Part shown: piece after piece, positions 36,906 to 46,973 of the stretch
Layout of the letters: each line of letters opens with the position of its first letter
How positions within the stretch are numbered: the first letter of the stretch is position 1
Origin: Chlamydia felis Fe/C-56
Lineage (GTDB): Bacteria > Chlamydiota > Chlamydiia > Chlamydiales > Chlamydiaceae
Assembly (NCBI RefSeq): GCF_000009945.1
Contig: NC_007899.1
Location: 62,001-126,000 of the forward strand
Direction of reading: 5' to 3'
DNA: 64,000 nt
Notes under the pieces: generated by a model
The model's database searches: none
What the model was told of the DNA's origin: nothing
Seen by the model: the letters and a program-made list of their open reading frames with translations, nothing else
Translations under genes and position numbers: made by a program

Positions 36906-39815
36906 ATGTTAGATTTTCTTAAACGTTTCTTTGGATCTTCTCAAGAGCGTACCTTAAAAAAATTTCAGAAACTTGTGGACAAGGTAAACCTCTATGATGA
37001 GATGCTTGCTCCTTTATCCGATGAGGAATTGCGTAATAAAACAGGAGAATTGAAAAAGCGCTATCAGGAAGGTGAATCTCTAGATGATATGCTTCCTGAG
37101 GCCTACGCTGTTGTTAAAAATGTCTGTAGGCGTTTAACAGGAACCCCTGTCGAAGTATCGGGTTATCATCAGAACTGGGATATGGTTCCCTACGATGTGC
37201 AGGTCCTTGGCGCTATAGCTATGCACAAGGGATTTATTACAGAGATGCAGACTGGGGAAGGAAAAACCCTTACAGCAGTCATGCCTCTGTATTTGAATGC
37301 TTTAACAGGCAAGCCTGTTCATTTGGTCACTGTTAACGACTATCTCGCTCAAAGAGACTGTGAGTGGGTCGGTTCTATATTGCGTTGGTTAGGTCTAACT
37401 ACCGGAGTGTTGATCTCTGGATCTCCTTTAGAAAAACGAAAAGAAATCTATCGTTGCGATGTTGTTTACGGCACCGCATCAGAGTTTGGTTTTGATTATC
37501 TCAGAGACAACTCTATAGCAACTTCTGTAGATGAGCAGGTTGGCAGAGGTTTTTATTTTGCTATCATTGATGAAGTGGATTCGATCTTAATTGATGAAGC
37601 AAGAACTCCTTTAATTATTTCTGGACCTGGAGAAAAACATAATCCTGTTTATTTTGAGCTTAAAGATAAGGTTGCTGAATTAGTTCAATTGCAAAGGGAG
37701 CTTTGTAACCAGCTAGCTCTAGAGGCCAGACGGGGATTAGAACATTTCTTAGATATGGATATCCTGCCTAAGGATAAAAAAGTTATCGAAGGTATCTCTG
37801 AATTTTGCCGTAGTTTGTGGTTGGTGAGTAAGGGAATGCCTTTAAATCGTGTTCTGCGAAGAGTGCGCGAACACCCAGATTTACGAGCAATGATTGATAA
37901 GTGGGATACTTATTATCACGCTGAGCAAAATAAAGAAGAAAGTATTGAGAAGCTGTCGCAACTTTATATCATTGTTGATGAGCACAATAATGATTTTGAA
38001 TTGACAGATCGCGGCATGCAACAGTGGGTTGAAAAGGCCGGAGGCTCTGCCGAAGATTTCGTTATGATAGATATGGGACATGAATATGCTCTCATAGATA
38101 GTGATGAATCCCTCTCTCCAACAGATAAAATTAATAGAAAAATCGCTGTTTCAGAAGAAGATACTCAAAGAAAAGCTCGTGCTCATGGTTTGCGACAGCT
38201 ATTAAGAGCACATCTTCTTATGGAACGTGATGTGGATTATATTGTTCGTAATGATCAAATTGTGATTATTGATGAACATACTGGTCGACCACAACCCGGA
38301 CGTCGTTTCTCTGAAGGCTTACATCAGGCAATAGAATCTAAAGAACATGTGACTATACGCAAAGAATCTCAAACTTTTGCCACCATAACTCTACAGAATT
38401 TCTTCCGTCTTTACGAAAAGCTTGCAGGTATGACGGGAACGGCAATTACTGAATCCAAAGAATTTAAAGAAATTTATAATCTATATGTTTTGCAGGTTCC
38501 CACGTTTAAAACGTGTTTACGTATAGATCATAACGATGAATTTTATATGACAGAGCGTGAGAAGTATCACGCAATTGTTAATGAAATTGCCCGTATACAC
38601 AAAGACGGTAATCCTATTCTCATAGGGACGGAGTCTGTTGAGGTTTCTGAGAAGCTTTCTCGTATTTTGAAGCAAAATCGCATAGAGCATACAGTTTTGA
38701 ATGCGAAAAATCACGCTCAAGAAGCAGAGATTATAGCAGCAGCAGGAAAACTTGGAGCTGTTACTGTAGCTACAAATATGGCTGGTCGTGGTACGGATAT
38801 TAAGCTGGATGAAGAAGCTGTAGTTGTTGGCGGTCTTCATGTTATCGGTACAAGTCGACATCAGTCACGACGTATTGATAGGCAGTTGCGAGGACGTTGT
38901 GCACGTTTAGGAGATCCTGGTGCTGCGAAGTTTTTCCTATCTTTTGAAGACCGTTTGATGCGTCTATTCGCATCCCCGAAATTAAATGCTTTGATTCGGC
39001 ATTTCCGTCCTCCTGAAGGAGAAGCCATGTCGGATCCTATGTTCAACAAGCTGATAGAAACAGCTCAGAAGCGAGTGGAAGCAAGGAACTATACGATCCG
39101 AAAGCATACTCTTGAGTATGACGATGTTATGAATAAGCAAAGACAAACTATTTATGCTTTTCGGAACGAAGTTCTACGCTCCGAAGATATTTTTGCTCTA
39201 GCTAAGGAATCAATAAATCACGTTGCGTTAATGATCGCTTCGTTAATTATGAGTCGCGAGCATCCTGCAGGGCATTCTCTTCCTATTTTAGAGGAATGGA
39301 TGAACTACTCATTCCCTCTACAATTAAATATTGAAGAATTGAGAAGGCTTCCTTCGCTAGATGCAATTGCTGAAAAAGTGGCTGATGAGCTTACAGGAGC
39401 TTTCCAGAATAAGTTTTCTTCTATGGTGGAGGAAATCACCGCGGCAGCTGGAAATGATGTGGATGCTAACGGCATTTGTAAGGATATTATACGCTCAGTA
39501 ATGATTATGCATATTGATGAACAATGGAAAATTCATCTTGTGGATATGGATTTATTGCGTAGTGAAGTTGGCTTGCGTACTGTCGGGCAGAAAGATCCTC
39601 TTCTTGAATTTAAGCACGAATCGTTCTTATTATTTGAGAGTCTTATTCGGGATATTCGTATTGCCATTGTAAAGCATTTATTCCGTCTGGAATTAACAAT
39701 GACTAGAGAGCAACGCCCTCAAAATGTGATTCCCGTTGTTGCAACATCTTTCCAAAATGACGAAAACTTTGGTCCTATGGAATTAACAATTATAAGTGAT
39801 TCTGACGACGAATAA
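36906..39815 (+). CDS. secA: Preprotein translocase ATPase SecA
   Basis: Motor that drives preproteins through SecYEG. It is 969 residues. The Walker A motif MQTGEGKTLTA is near 112-122. NDYLAQRD, YGTASEFGFDYLRDN and the DEVDSILIDEARTPLIISG block follow. The second helicase half has GRGTDIKL and RQLRGRCARLGDPG. An insertion of ~70 residues lies near 270-350 compared with E. coli. The C-terminus ends in an acidic ISDSDDE and lacks the usual zinc-binding CxC...CH tail for SecB and lipids. A hairpin terminator follows. It corresponds to CT701. Confidence 0.96.
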   Translation: MLDFLKRFFGSSQERTLKKFQKLVDKVNLYDEMLAPLSDEELRNKTGELKKRYQEGESLDDMLPEAYAVVKNVCRRLTGTPVEVSGYHQNWDMVPYDVQVLGAIAMHKGFITEMQTGEGKTLTAVMPLYLNALTGKPVHLVTVNDYLAQRDCEWVGSILRWLGLTTGVLISGSPLEKRKEIYRCDVVYGTASEFGFDYLRDNSIATSVDEQVGRGFYFAIIDEVDSILIDEARTPLIISGPGEKHNPVYFELKDKVAELVQLQRELCNQLALEARRGLEHFLDMDILPKDKKVIEGISEFCRSLWLVSKGMPLNRVLRRVREHPDLRAMIDKWDTYYHAEQNKEESIEKLSQLYIIVDEHNNDFELTDRGMQQWVEKAGGSAEDFVMIDMGHEYALIDSDESLSPTDKINRKIAVSEEDTQRKARAHGLRQLLRAHLLMERDVDYIVRNDQIVIIDEHTGRPQPGRRFSEGLHQAIESKEHVTIRKESQTFATITLQNFFRLYEKLAGMTGTAITESKEFKEIYNLYVLQVPTFKTCLRIDHNDEFYMTEREKYHAIVNEIARIHKDGNPILIGTESVEVSEKLSRILKQNRIEHTVLNAKNHAQEAEIIAAAGKLGAVTVATNMAGRGTDIKLDEEAVVVGGLHVIGTSRHQSRRIDRQLRGRCARLGDPGAAKFFLSFEDRLMRLFASPKLNALIRHFRPPEGEAMSDPMFNKLIETAQKRVEARNYTIRKHTLEYDDVMNKQRQTIYAFRNEVLRSEDIFALAKESINHVALMIASLIMSREHPAGHSLPILEEWMNYSFPLQLNIEELRRLPSLDAIAEKVADELTGAFQNKFSSMVEEITAAAGNDVDANGICKDIIRSVMIMHIDEQWKIHLVDMDLLRSEVGLRTVGQKDPLLEFKHESFLLFESLIRDIRIAIVKHLFRLELTMTREQRPQNVIPVVATSFQNDENFGPMELTIISDSDDE

Positions 39816-39828
39816 AAAGTACTTATAG

Positions 39829-39856
39829 GGCTGGGCTAGCTTCCAGCCTTTCCCTT
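39829..39856 (+). terminator. Rho-independent terminator of secA
   Basis: GGCTGG (39829-39834) pairs with CCAGCC (39843-39848) across an 8-base loop. TTTCCCTTTTT follows. It lies 13 bases past the secA stop. The convergent gene ends at 39871. Confidence 0.75.
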
Positions 39857-39870
39857 TTTAATTTATTATT

Positions 39871-40401
39871 TTAAATAAACGTGGACCACTCAGACCAAGA
39901 ATGTGAATCGTGGTGACGTATCCAAAATGTTCTGTGATTATCCCCAATCAGAAACTGTACACGATGGTCACGGTTGCGAGTTGCCATGCAAATGATAATG
40001 TTATTTAACGATTCAGAACGTTCTGGGAAGTCTTTTGGAGCGTTTTCAAATACTTCTACATTTGTAGTAAGAAGGAAATCAGATTCTAGTAAAGAGTTAA
40101 AATCGTAGATTTTGCTTTCTATAGTTTTAGGAGGGATATTAAACCATAATTCCCACTTGCCGTTTAAGCAACTACGTGTATAGGCGTGGTTGTCATCACT
40201 AATATAGAATTGGCGTATAACGCCTTTAAGGATGGATTCGCCAAGAACTATAAGGAGATCCCCATTCTCTTTCTCCTCTTCAATATAAACTCCAGTTTCT
40301 TGGTATTTATCCAAGGAGAAAGCTTCTTCTGATTGGTAAAGAAGCTCATCAATGGAGTTCTGGTAGTAAGCTTCTGATGCATCATAATGATCGTGGTTCA
40401 T
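39871..40401 (-). CDS. Small protein with two phage-tail knob-like repeats (CT702-like)
   Basis: 176 residues from ATG 40401, chosen because GGAG lies 10 bases upstream; the in-frame TTG at 40416 sits on that GGAG. No signal peptide or membrane segment is seen. Two tandem units are visible, ~30-89 and ~98-176. Each ends with a hydrophobic strand, then QF..I..DNH, an aromatic residue near an Arg, and a final W-x2-W (WELW, then WSEW). This succession resembles the pyocin-knob/phage tail-fibre knob domain (ending ...YxR....WS.W). I infer a small beta-fold, possibly ligand binding. No function is established. Confidence 0.7.
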   Translation of the reverse strand: MNHDHYDASEAYYQNSIDELLYQSEEAFSLDKYQETGVYIEEEKENGDLLIVLGESILKGVIRQFYISDDNHAYTRSCLNGKWELWFNIPPKTIESKIYDFNSLLESDFLLTTNVEVFENAPKDFPERSESLNNIIICMATRNRDHRVQFLIGDNHRTFWIRHHDSHSWSEWSTFI

Positions 40402-40474
40402 GGTTAAAGTCTCCAAGAAATAATTAATTTGTTATTATTATTTTTTAATAATAATATTTTGTTTTTTAAACAAA

Positions 40475-41902
40475 TTAATTTGTTCTTTTCGCCTTTTCTT
40501 TAATTTCTAAATCAAAAGGTATTCCATATAAATTAAACGATGTTTTTAAAGTGTTTTTTAAATAACATTCGTAATGTTTTGTTAGTAATGATTTTGCATT
40601 AATAAATAACAAGAATTGGAAAGGAGTAGCCGTTTTATGAATAGCGTAGTAAATGCGCAATCTTCTTCCGTTAATTACCTGAGGATGGTGTTTTTGTAGT
40701 GCTGAGGCTAGGGTTTTATTCACAACGGGAGTAGGAACTTTTCTCGATACTGTTTCATGGAGTTCGTCAATAGATGAGAAAATATGGCGTAAATTACGTT
40801 TTTTTGCCGCAGATATGCAAAGAATCCTAGATTGCCCGATGTAAACATCTGTAGAGCGTAAGTCACGAATATAGTGTTCCATACGCACGCCCTTAATCAG
40901 ATCCCATTTGTTAGCAAGAATAATGTGCGGCTTCTTATGTTTAGAAATCAAAGAAAGGATTCGTTTATCGTAAGAAGACAAGCAATGCGTAGCGTCAATG
41001 ACTAATAAACAAATATCCGCACGGGCTATAGCTTTTTCTGTTCTTGAAGAGGAAATCCATTCTATAGAGTTTTTTACGCTTTTCATTTTTCTCAGACCAG
41101 CCGTGTCTATAAATAGATACGAACGGTCGTTATGAGAATACAAAATATCCACATTGTCGCGAGTTGTTCCGGGGATATTATCGATAATGCAACGCTCTTC
41201 ATTTAATAGGCCGTTAATAATTGAGGACTTTCCCACATTAGGGCGACCAATAAGCGCAATTTTTAAAGGCTTGTCCGATGCTGGAGGTTTTGAGAAAAGG
41301 ATTTCTTCTTCTTCGTAATCCGATAGGGATTCTTCAGGAGATAGAATTTCATGCGAAGAAATTTGTGCTTCTTCTTCGATTTCTTCTACAGGTTCTTCTG
41401 CAATCTCGGGAATGTTGGCAAGAGTTTTAATCTTTTGTAAAAGCCTATCAATATGTTTATCATGACTTGCTGATACCGTAAGAATTTCAGAAATTCCTAT
41501 TTTATATAACTCATGAACATGATGTTCATCTTTTAAAGTATCCGCTTTATTGGCGACAAGAATCAAAGGTTTTTTTAAAGGAAGAAGCTGTTTTGCAATG
41601 GCCGCGTCCTGTTCTGTAATTCCGCAGCGGATATCAATGACAAGAAGCAAAATGTCTGCCTCACCCGCACCTGCTAGTGCTTGCTTATAGATGTGCTTTT
41701 GGAAGTGGTCTTCGGAATCTTTATCTACTCCTCCAGTATCAATTACTTGCACAGGGACACTCCATCCGCGAATCTCTCCATAGAGGCGATCTCGGGTAGT
41801 CCCTTCTTGGGAGTTGACAATAGCCAAAGACTGTTTGCACATGCGATTGAAAAGAGAAGATTTCCCGACGTTGGGTCTTCCTAAAATAGCAATTCGTAGC
41901 AT
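40475..41902 (-). CDS. der: Ribosome assembly GTPase Der (EngA)
   Basis: Double GTPase acting in 50S subunit maturation. It is 475 residues. The first G domain has [24 protein letters not shown] and NKAD. An acidic linker (~165-205, Glu-rich) separates it from a second G domain with [25 protein letters not shown] and NKWD. A KH-like C-terminal domain follows (~380-475). It is preceded by a 122-base gap from pcnB. It corresponds to CT703. Confidence 0.95.
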   Translation of the reverse strand: MLRIAILGRPNVGKSSLFNRMCKQSLAIVNSQEGTTRDRLYGEIRGWSVPVQVIDTGGVDKDSEDHFQKHIYKQALAGAGEADILLLVIDIRCGITEQDAAIAKQLLPLKKPLILVANKADTLKDEHHVHELYKIGISEILTVSASHDKHIDRLLQKIKTLANIPEIAEEPVEEIEEEAQISSHEILSPEESLSDYEEEEILFSKPPASDKPLKIALIGRPNVGKSSIINGLLNEERCIIDNIPGTTRDNVDILYSHNDRSYLFIDTAGLRKMKSVKNSIEWISSSRTEKAIARADICLLVIDATHCLSSYDKRILSLISKHKKPHIILANKWDLIKGVRMEHYIRDLRSTDVYIGQSRILCISAAKKRNLRHIFSSIDELHETVSRKVPTPVVNKTLASALQKHHPQVINGRRLRIYYAIHKTATPFQFLLFINAKSLLTKHYECYLKNTLKTSFNLYGIPFDLEIKEKAKRTN

Positions 41903-42024
41903 GGTAAGCTCAATTAATCTCAGTTTTGAATAATTACAAAGAAAATGATAAAAGCTAAAAAATTAAATCTAAAGAAATAAAATCGATCGAGTGTTTAAGG
42001 GAAAAGTTTATTTTACGATAAATC

Positions 42025-43257
42025 TTACTTCCAGAAGCCTTGTTCCTTCAGGAGTGATAAAATTTTTTCTTTGTCAAGGCACTCATTTTCTATAGAAAGT
42101 GTTTCAGCTTCCCTTAACAGATCCCCGAGTAATCGTCCCGGAGCAATGCCTCTAGAAATAAGGTCTGGAGCAGAAACTAGAGGGGATGAGGTTTTGATTC
42201 TTTCTATAAATTGTTCTAAACGAGTTTCTAATTCTTGAACGCGAGCTATGAAGTGTTGCTGCGTAGAAGGATCTTTTTGAGTCGCTGAAAATAGAGATAG
42301 AAATAAACTTGCTGTTGGTGAGGCTAAAAAATGAGCCCAAAACACACGATTATTATTAATGTTTTGAAATTGTGGAAGAGCTTGATACCACAGCTGTACT
42401 AGCTTCAAATCTTTATTTGAAACTCGAAGGCGAGTAAAAGCTACGCAAGCAGCTTCTTCGCTAACGCCTTGAAATAGGGGAAGTAGGAAGCAGATTTCGG
42501 GGAAATCTAGGGGGTTGAGTTTTTTTGCAAACTCGATATTTACGAGCAGAAGGCTTGGAGGCACATCGCGAAGCTCTGGGAAAATTACCGTAATAATTTT
42601 AAGTTTTATCAATAGGTATAGGGCTTCATAAGGACGTTGTTTTAGCATTTTCCTTAGTTCTTGCCAGATTCTTTCTGGAGATACAGAATTTACTAGGGTA
42701 GGAGCTTCTCTAACAATAGCACGTTCTGTAGCGGGGTCCAAAGTAAAGCCCAATGAAGAACTAAAACGTATAGCTCTTAGTATACGGAGCTTATCTTCAG
42801 AGAAACGCAATTTAGGATGGCCGATAGCACGCACCACACGCTTTTCAATATCTCTTCTTCCTTCAACAAGATCAAAGATCTTTTCTTCGAAGGGATCGTA
42901 ATACATCCCATTTATTGTAAAATCACGACGCAGAGCGTCTTCTTTCATTGATGAGAATACAACACGTTCGGGGTGACGTCCATCCTCATAATTTTCGTCA
43001 CTACGGAATGTGGCAACTTCAAATAAACGACTATCTTCTTTAACAACGATAATACCGAAGGCAGCACCTAATGCTAAAGTATCGGGGAAAATAGTAGAGA
43101 CGATGACAGGAGGAGCGTTAGTAGCAATGTCAATCTCCTCAATAGGTTTCCCCATGAGCATATCACGCACGCAACCACCAACAAAGTATGCTTGATAGCC
43201 TGCATTGCGCAACTTCTGGAGAATTTTTTTTGCAGTTTCTAGGGCGATCGTTGTCAT
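42025..43257 (-). CDS. pcnB: tRNA CCA-adding enzyme / poly(A) polymerase family nucleotidyltransferase
   Basis: Class II nucleotidyltransferase of 410 residues. The head domain shows YFVGGCVRDMLMG and the catalytic EEIDIATNA (Asp-x... motif), then FEVATFRSDENYEDGRHPE and LRRDFTINGMYYDP. The neck has GHPKLRFSEDKLRILRAIRFSSSLGF. The sequence style around FGIIVV and DGRHPE is closer to CCA-adding enzymes than to E. coli PcnB. Chlamydia annotations usually call it pcnB. Substrate (tRNA 3' end or mRNA tail) cannot be settled by eye. It lies 29 bases after clpX. Confidence 0.85.
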   Translation of the reverse strand: MTTIALETAKKILQKLRNAGYQAYFVGGCVRDMLMGKPIEEIDIATNAPPVIVSTIFPDTLALGAAFGIIVVKEDSRLFEVATFRSDENYEDGRHPERVVFSSMKEDALRRDFTINGMYYDPFEEKIFDLVEGRRDIEKRVVRAIGHPKLRFSEDKLRILRAIRFSSSLGFTLDPATERAIVREAPTLVNSVSPERIWQELRKMLKQRPYEALYLLIKLKIITVIFPELRDVPPSLLLVNIEFAKKLNPLDFPEICFLLPLFQGVSEEAACVAFTRLRVSNKDLKLVQLWYQALPQFQNINNNRVFWAHFLASPTASLFLSLFSATQKDPSTQQHFIARVQELETRLEQFIERIKTSSPLVSAPDLISRGIAPGRLLGDLLREAETLSIENECLDKEKILSLLKEQGFWK

Positions 43258-43286
43258 TACATCCCTAACTAAAGAAGAAGAGAAAT

Positions 43287-44552
43287 TTAAGCTATAGCTT
43301 CTGGAGCTCTTCTAATAATCACCGGAGCTTTATTTTCTAAGATCGTGTCTTCTTGAATCCTTATAGCTTCTACAGTAGGATCGGAAGGAACTTCGAACAT
43401 CAGATCTCTGAGTAAGTTTTCCAAGATCATTCCTAAAGCTCTAGCGCCAGTTTTTGCTAGCTTAGCTTTTTTCGCTATAGCATATAGGGCCTCTTTTTCG
43501 AATATCAACTTCACATTTTCTTCTGAAAATAGCTCGATGTATTGTTTTATAATTGCATTTGTTGGCTCAGTAAGAATCGCAACAAGCTCATCTAAAGACA
43601 GTTCTTCGCAGTTCACGATACAATTGAATCGACCTACAAATTCAGGAATCATACCAAAAGCAATGAGATCTTCTGTTTCCACTTTAGTAAGTAGGTGATC
43701 GCGATCTTTTTGAGAGAAATCTCCTAGATCGTCAGAAAAGCCAATGGTCGTTTTGCCCAAACGTTTAGCGATAATTTTATCCAAATTAACGAAAGCTCCG
43801 CCAACAATGAAAAGAATATTTTCAGTATTTACACGGATATATTCTTGATTAGGATGCTTGCGTCCTCCCTTGGGAGGAACATTAGCTGTTGTGCCTTCTA
43901 TAATTTTTAATAGGGCCTGTTGAACGCCTTCTCCTGAAACATCGCGAGTAATTGAAACATTTGCTGTAGTTCTGCCAATTTTATCGATTTCATCGATGTA
44001 AATAATCCCACGCTCTGCTCTGGCAACGTCATAATCAGCAGCTTGTAATAGCCTTAGAACAATGTTTTCTACATCTTCACCAACGTAGCCAGCTTCTGTA
44101 AGAGTTGTGGCATCCGCGATTGTAAATGGAACATCTAAGATTTTTGCTAAGGTTTTAGCAATAAGTGTTTTTCCTGATCCTGTAGGACCTAAGAGTAAAA
44201 CATTAGATTTTCCATAGCTTACGTGTTTATTGTTTAATAAAGCTCGTATGCGTTTGTAATGATTGTATACTGCAACAGCTATAGTTTTCTTGGCTCTTTC
44301 TTGACCTACAACGTACTGGTCGATATGTTTTTTGATCTCTTTCGGAGTAAGAACTTGAAGATCTGGATGCTGAGGTGCAGCTTCTGTGGATGCCCCTGAT
44401 GTCGGTGTAGATGTAGGTTTTTTATCTAAAATCCCTGAGCATAATTTAATGCAGTAATCACAAATATAAACAGAGGGACCTGCTATAAGTTTTTCTACAT
44501 CTTTTTCAGAACGCCCACAAAAAGAGCAAATGGTGAGATTTTTTTTGTTCAT
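43287..44552 (-). CDS. clpX: ATP-dependent unfoldase ClpX
   Basis: AAA+ subunit that unfolds substrates and feeds ClpP. It is 421 residues. The N-terminal zinc domain has CSFC and, 21 residues later, CDYC. The Walker [14 protein letters not shown] lies near 122-134, and Walker [11 protein letters not shown] near 188-197. The pore loop GYVGEDVE and a sensor region with [10 protein letters not shown] are present. The ClpP-contacting IGF loop reads TTIGFSDD. The gene starts 9 bases after the clpP stop, so they form one operon. It corresponds to CT705. Confidence 0.96.
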   Translation of the reverse strand: MNKKNLTICSFCGRSEKDVEKLIAGPSVYICDYCIKLCSGILDKKPTSTPTSGASTEAAPQHPDLQVLTPKEIKKHIDQYVVGQERAKKTIAVAVYNHYKRIRALLNNKHVSYGKSNVLLLGPTGSGKTLIAKTLAKILDVPFTIADATTLTEAGYVGEDVENIVLRLLQAADYDVARAERGIIYIDEIDKIGRTTANVSITRDVSGEGVQQALLKIIEGTTANVPPKGGRKHPNQEYIRVNTENILFIVGGAFVNLDKIIAKRLGKTTIGFSDDLGDFSQKDRDHLLTKVETEDLIAFGMIPEFVGRFNCIVNCEELSLDELVAILTEPTNAIIKQYIELFSEENVKLIFEKEALYAIAKKAKLAKTGARALGMILENLLRDLMFEVPSDPTVEAIRIQEDTILENKAPVIIRRAPEAIA

Positions 44553-44561
44553 AACGACTCT

Positions 44562-45173
44562 CTAGGAGATGGTATCCTTATCTTTCGTGTCTTTTGCTGA
44601 AGAGACCACTTTATCAATTAAACCATAAGAGATAGCGTCCTCGGCTCCCATAAAGAAATCTCTTTCGGAATCTTCTATGATTTTTTCTACAGGTTGACCT
44701 GTACACTCGGAAAGAATGTTTGCAAGATGCTTTTTCAACGTTAAAATTTCTGCAGCTTGCAGTTGGATGTCTGCGGAAGTTCCTATAATTCCTCCAGAAG
44801 GCTGGTGAATCATCATTCGACTATGAGGTAATGCATAACGCTTACCTTTAGTTCCCGCAGAAAGTAACAGAGCCCCCATAGAAGCTGCTTGACCTATGCA
44901 ATAGGTATTCACATCACAACCTAAGAAACGAATAGTATCATAGATAGCTAATCCTGCTGTGATGTATCCTCCTGGGGAGTTAATGAAAACTTTAATGTCC
45001 TTTTGAGGATCTTCTGACATAAGGAAAAGTAATTGGGCTATGACAGTGTTAGCGAGGGGTTCTGTAATTTCTTGGCCAATCATTACAATGCGATCTTTTA
45101 AAAGACGCGAGTAAATATCCATGGCACGCTCGCCACGACCTGTATCCTCGACCACATAAGGCACCAATGTCAT
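44562..45173 (-). CDS. clpP: ATP-dependent Clp protease proteolytic subunit ClpP (ClpX-associated copy)
   Basis: Serine protease ring. I choose ATG 45173 (203 residues), which has GAGAGG at a good distance (8 bases); the alternative ATG 45179 would leave only two. The catalytic triad is intact: Ser98 in GQAASMG, His123 in MMIHQPSGG and Asp172 in DSERDFF. It sits directly before clpX. Chlamydia has a second clpP elsewhere; this is the copy paired with clpX (CT706). Confidence 0.95.
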   Translation of the reverse strand: MTLVPYVVEDTGRGERAMDIYSRLLKDRIVMIGQEITEPLANTVIAQLLFLMSEDPQKDIKVFINSPGGYITAGLAIYDTIRFLGCDVNTYCIGQAASMGALLLSAGTKGKRYALPHSRMMIHQPSGGIIGTSADIQLQAAEILTLKKHLANILSECTGQPVEKIIEDSERDFFMGAEDAISYGLIDKVVSSAKDTKDKDTIS

Positions 45174-45352
45174 TTGCATTTCCTCTCAAAATAGTTTCTT
45201 TCTCGCATATACATACAAGATGCGCAAAAGCAATTCCAACAATACACATAATCCGTTTTTTATGCTGTTTTGCTAGGAAACAAGCCTACGCATTAAAATG
45301 TTGAATTCTATGTTTAAGACTTTCTTGGGTCAAGTGTTTTCCTCTAACCGAA

Positions 45353-46678
45353 TTATGCAGAGGGCGCTGTTGCTAATTCCTTTGCTTTAGATAGAACTCT
45401 TTCTATAGCTTTATGGTAAGTTAGGCGGTCGCGAGCTGCCATCACGAGTTCTTGCAAAGCTTCATTAGAGATATCTCGAGGAGGCTGCATACCATAGCGC
45501 TCTCTAGAACATACATCCATCATATATTGAAGCTCTTCACGGCTGATCACAAGTTTTTCTTCGGTGAAAATCTTGTTGGCCAAGAAATATAATTTTAAAG
45601 TTTTTTTAGCTTCTGCTTCTGCTTCTTGGAGTAGATCTGATTTTTTATCTTCTAGTTCTGCATCTGAACAATATTGAATCAAACGAGCGTTGAGGAGCTT
45701 TTCTCTTGTTAGCATAGCTAAACGGTCTTCGAACATAGATGTTGGAAGATCAAAATCGACAATGCTTGCCAAAGCATTTTCTGCCTCAGAAAAACGTTGG
45801 TGGTGGTGTTTATCTTTTGCTTGATTTTCTAATTGAACACGTAGCTTTTTCTTTAGATCTTCTAAAGATTCGGCTTGTAGCTGACGAGCTTTTTCGTCAT
45901 CGAGCTCTGGAGCAACTACTTCAATAACCGCATTTACAGTGAATGTTAAAACATCACCGTTTAAAAATGACTGGATGTCTGGAGATGTAATAATTTCAGT
46001 TACGCGATGTCCAGAAGAAATGCCTAAAAACTTTTCTTTGAAAGAATCGGTCATTTCTTCTTCGCAAAGTTTGAAGTATTTGTTTTCAAAGATTGCGATA
46101 GGGGTGCCCTCTTCATTTTGTTTAGATACATGAAGAGATAAAGATATGAAATCTCCTTCTTGAGAAGGACGTGTTACGGGAGTTTTTGTTGCAAAGAAAT
46201 AGGAAATATTTAGCAAACCTTTTTCCATTTCTTCGTTGGTAATGTCCTTTATAGGAGCTTCTTCTGGTAAAGCTAATTTGCCCCAGGAAATATCAGAAAT
46301 TACGGGAAAAGCTTCGTAAGTAAAATCTACTTGACCGCCTTCATTTAAATCCGCTTTGGCTACTGATGTAGATTTGATGGCTTGTGGAGATAAGGGTCTG
46401 CGATCTCCTACAGAGGATAAAGCTTGGTAAGTTGACTGAATTAATAATTGATTTAATTCTCTTGAGACTTGACTAGGATAGCGAGAAATAATGATATCAT
46501 CAGGAGCTTTACCTTTGCGGAATCCAGGAAGAACCACATCTTTTTTTATCTTTTTTATGGCTTGTTTATGAAGCTTGTCTAAGAGTTGTGGTGTGGTTTT
46601 TACTTCTGCGGAAACAACGCACCCAGGCTGTTCTTCTATATTAACAGAAAATTGCTCGTTAGAAAAATTTCGCGACAC
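45353..46678 (-). CDS. tig: Trigger factor (ribosome-associated chaperone)
   Basis: Binds nascent chains at the ribosome exit tunnel and has a prolyl-isomerase domain. It is 441 residues starting with GTG 46678, which has AGG about 8 bases upstream. The ribosome-binding signature appears as [16 protein letters not shown] (~49-64). A FKBP-type middle domain (~165-245) and a helical C-terminal domain follow. It precedes clpP-clpX across 173 bases, the usual tig-clpP-clpX order. It corresponds to CT707. Confidence 0.94.
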   Translation of the reverse strand: MSRNFSNEQFSVNIEEQPGCVVSAEVKTTPQLLDKLHKQAIKKIKKDVVLPGFRKGKAPDDIIISRYPSQVSRELNQLLIQSTYQALSSVGDRRPLSPQAIKSTSVAKADLNEGGQVDFTYEAFPVISDISWGKLALPEEAPIKDITNEEMEKGLLNISYFFATKTPVTRPSQEGDFISLSLHVSKQNEEGTPIAIFENKYFKLCEEEMTDSFKEKFLGISSGHRVTEIITSPDIQSFLNGDVLTFTVNAVIEVVAPELDDEKARQLQAESLEDLKKKLRVQLENQAKDKHHHQRFSEAENALASIVDFDLPTSMFEDRLAMLTREKLLNARLIQYCSDAELEDKKSDLLQEAEAEAKKTLKLYFLANKIFTEEKLVISREELQYMMDVCSRERYGMQPPRDISNEALQELVMAARDRLTYHKAIERVLSKAKELATAPSA

Positions 46679-46712
46679 AAGACTACCTTTTGAAGCTTTT
46701 CTGGAAGGAAAA

Positions 46713-46783
<71 letters not shown>

Positions 46784-46973
46784 AAGAAAAGTGATATTCT
46801 AGATATTTGATGAGTTTTTATCAATGACTAGTCAATTACAAGAGTACTAGTTAATGCAAAAACAGGGTCTAAAATACAAGAGAAAATGGGTGGTAAAATT
46901 TTTCATTGATTTAGCGTGGGTAAACAGGTACAAGTAAGCTGATTCAATCAGAACTCCATAATTTAGAGGAGAA

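Noticed and set aside
46825..46851. Palindrome TGACTAGTCA and a second ACTAGT 12 bases further, upstream of the SNF2 gene
   Set aside because: Could be an operator, but short A/T-rich palindromes are common; there is no second site and no known regulator with this target.
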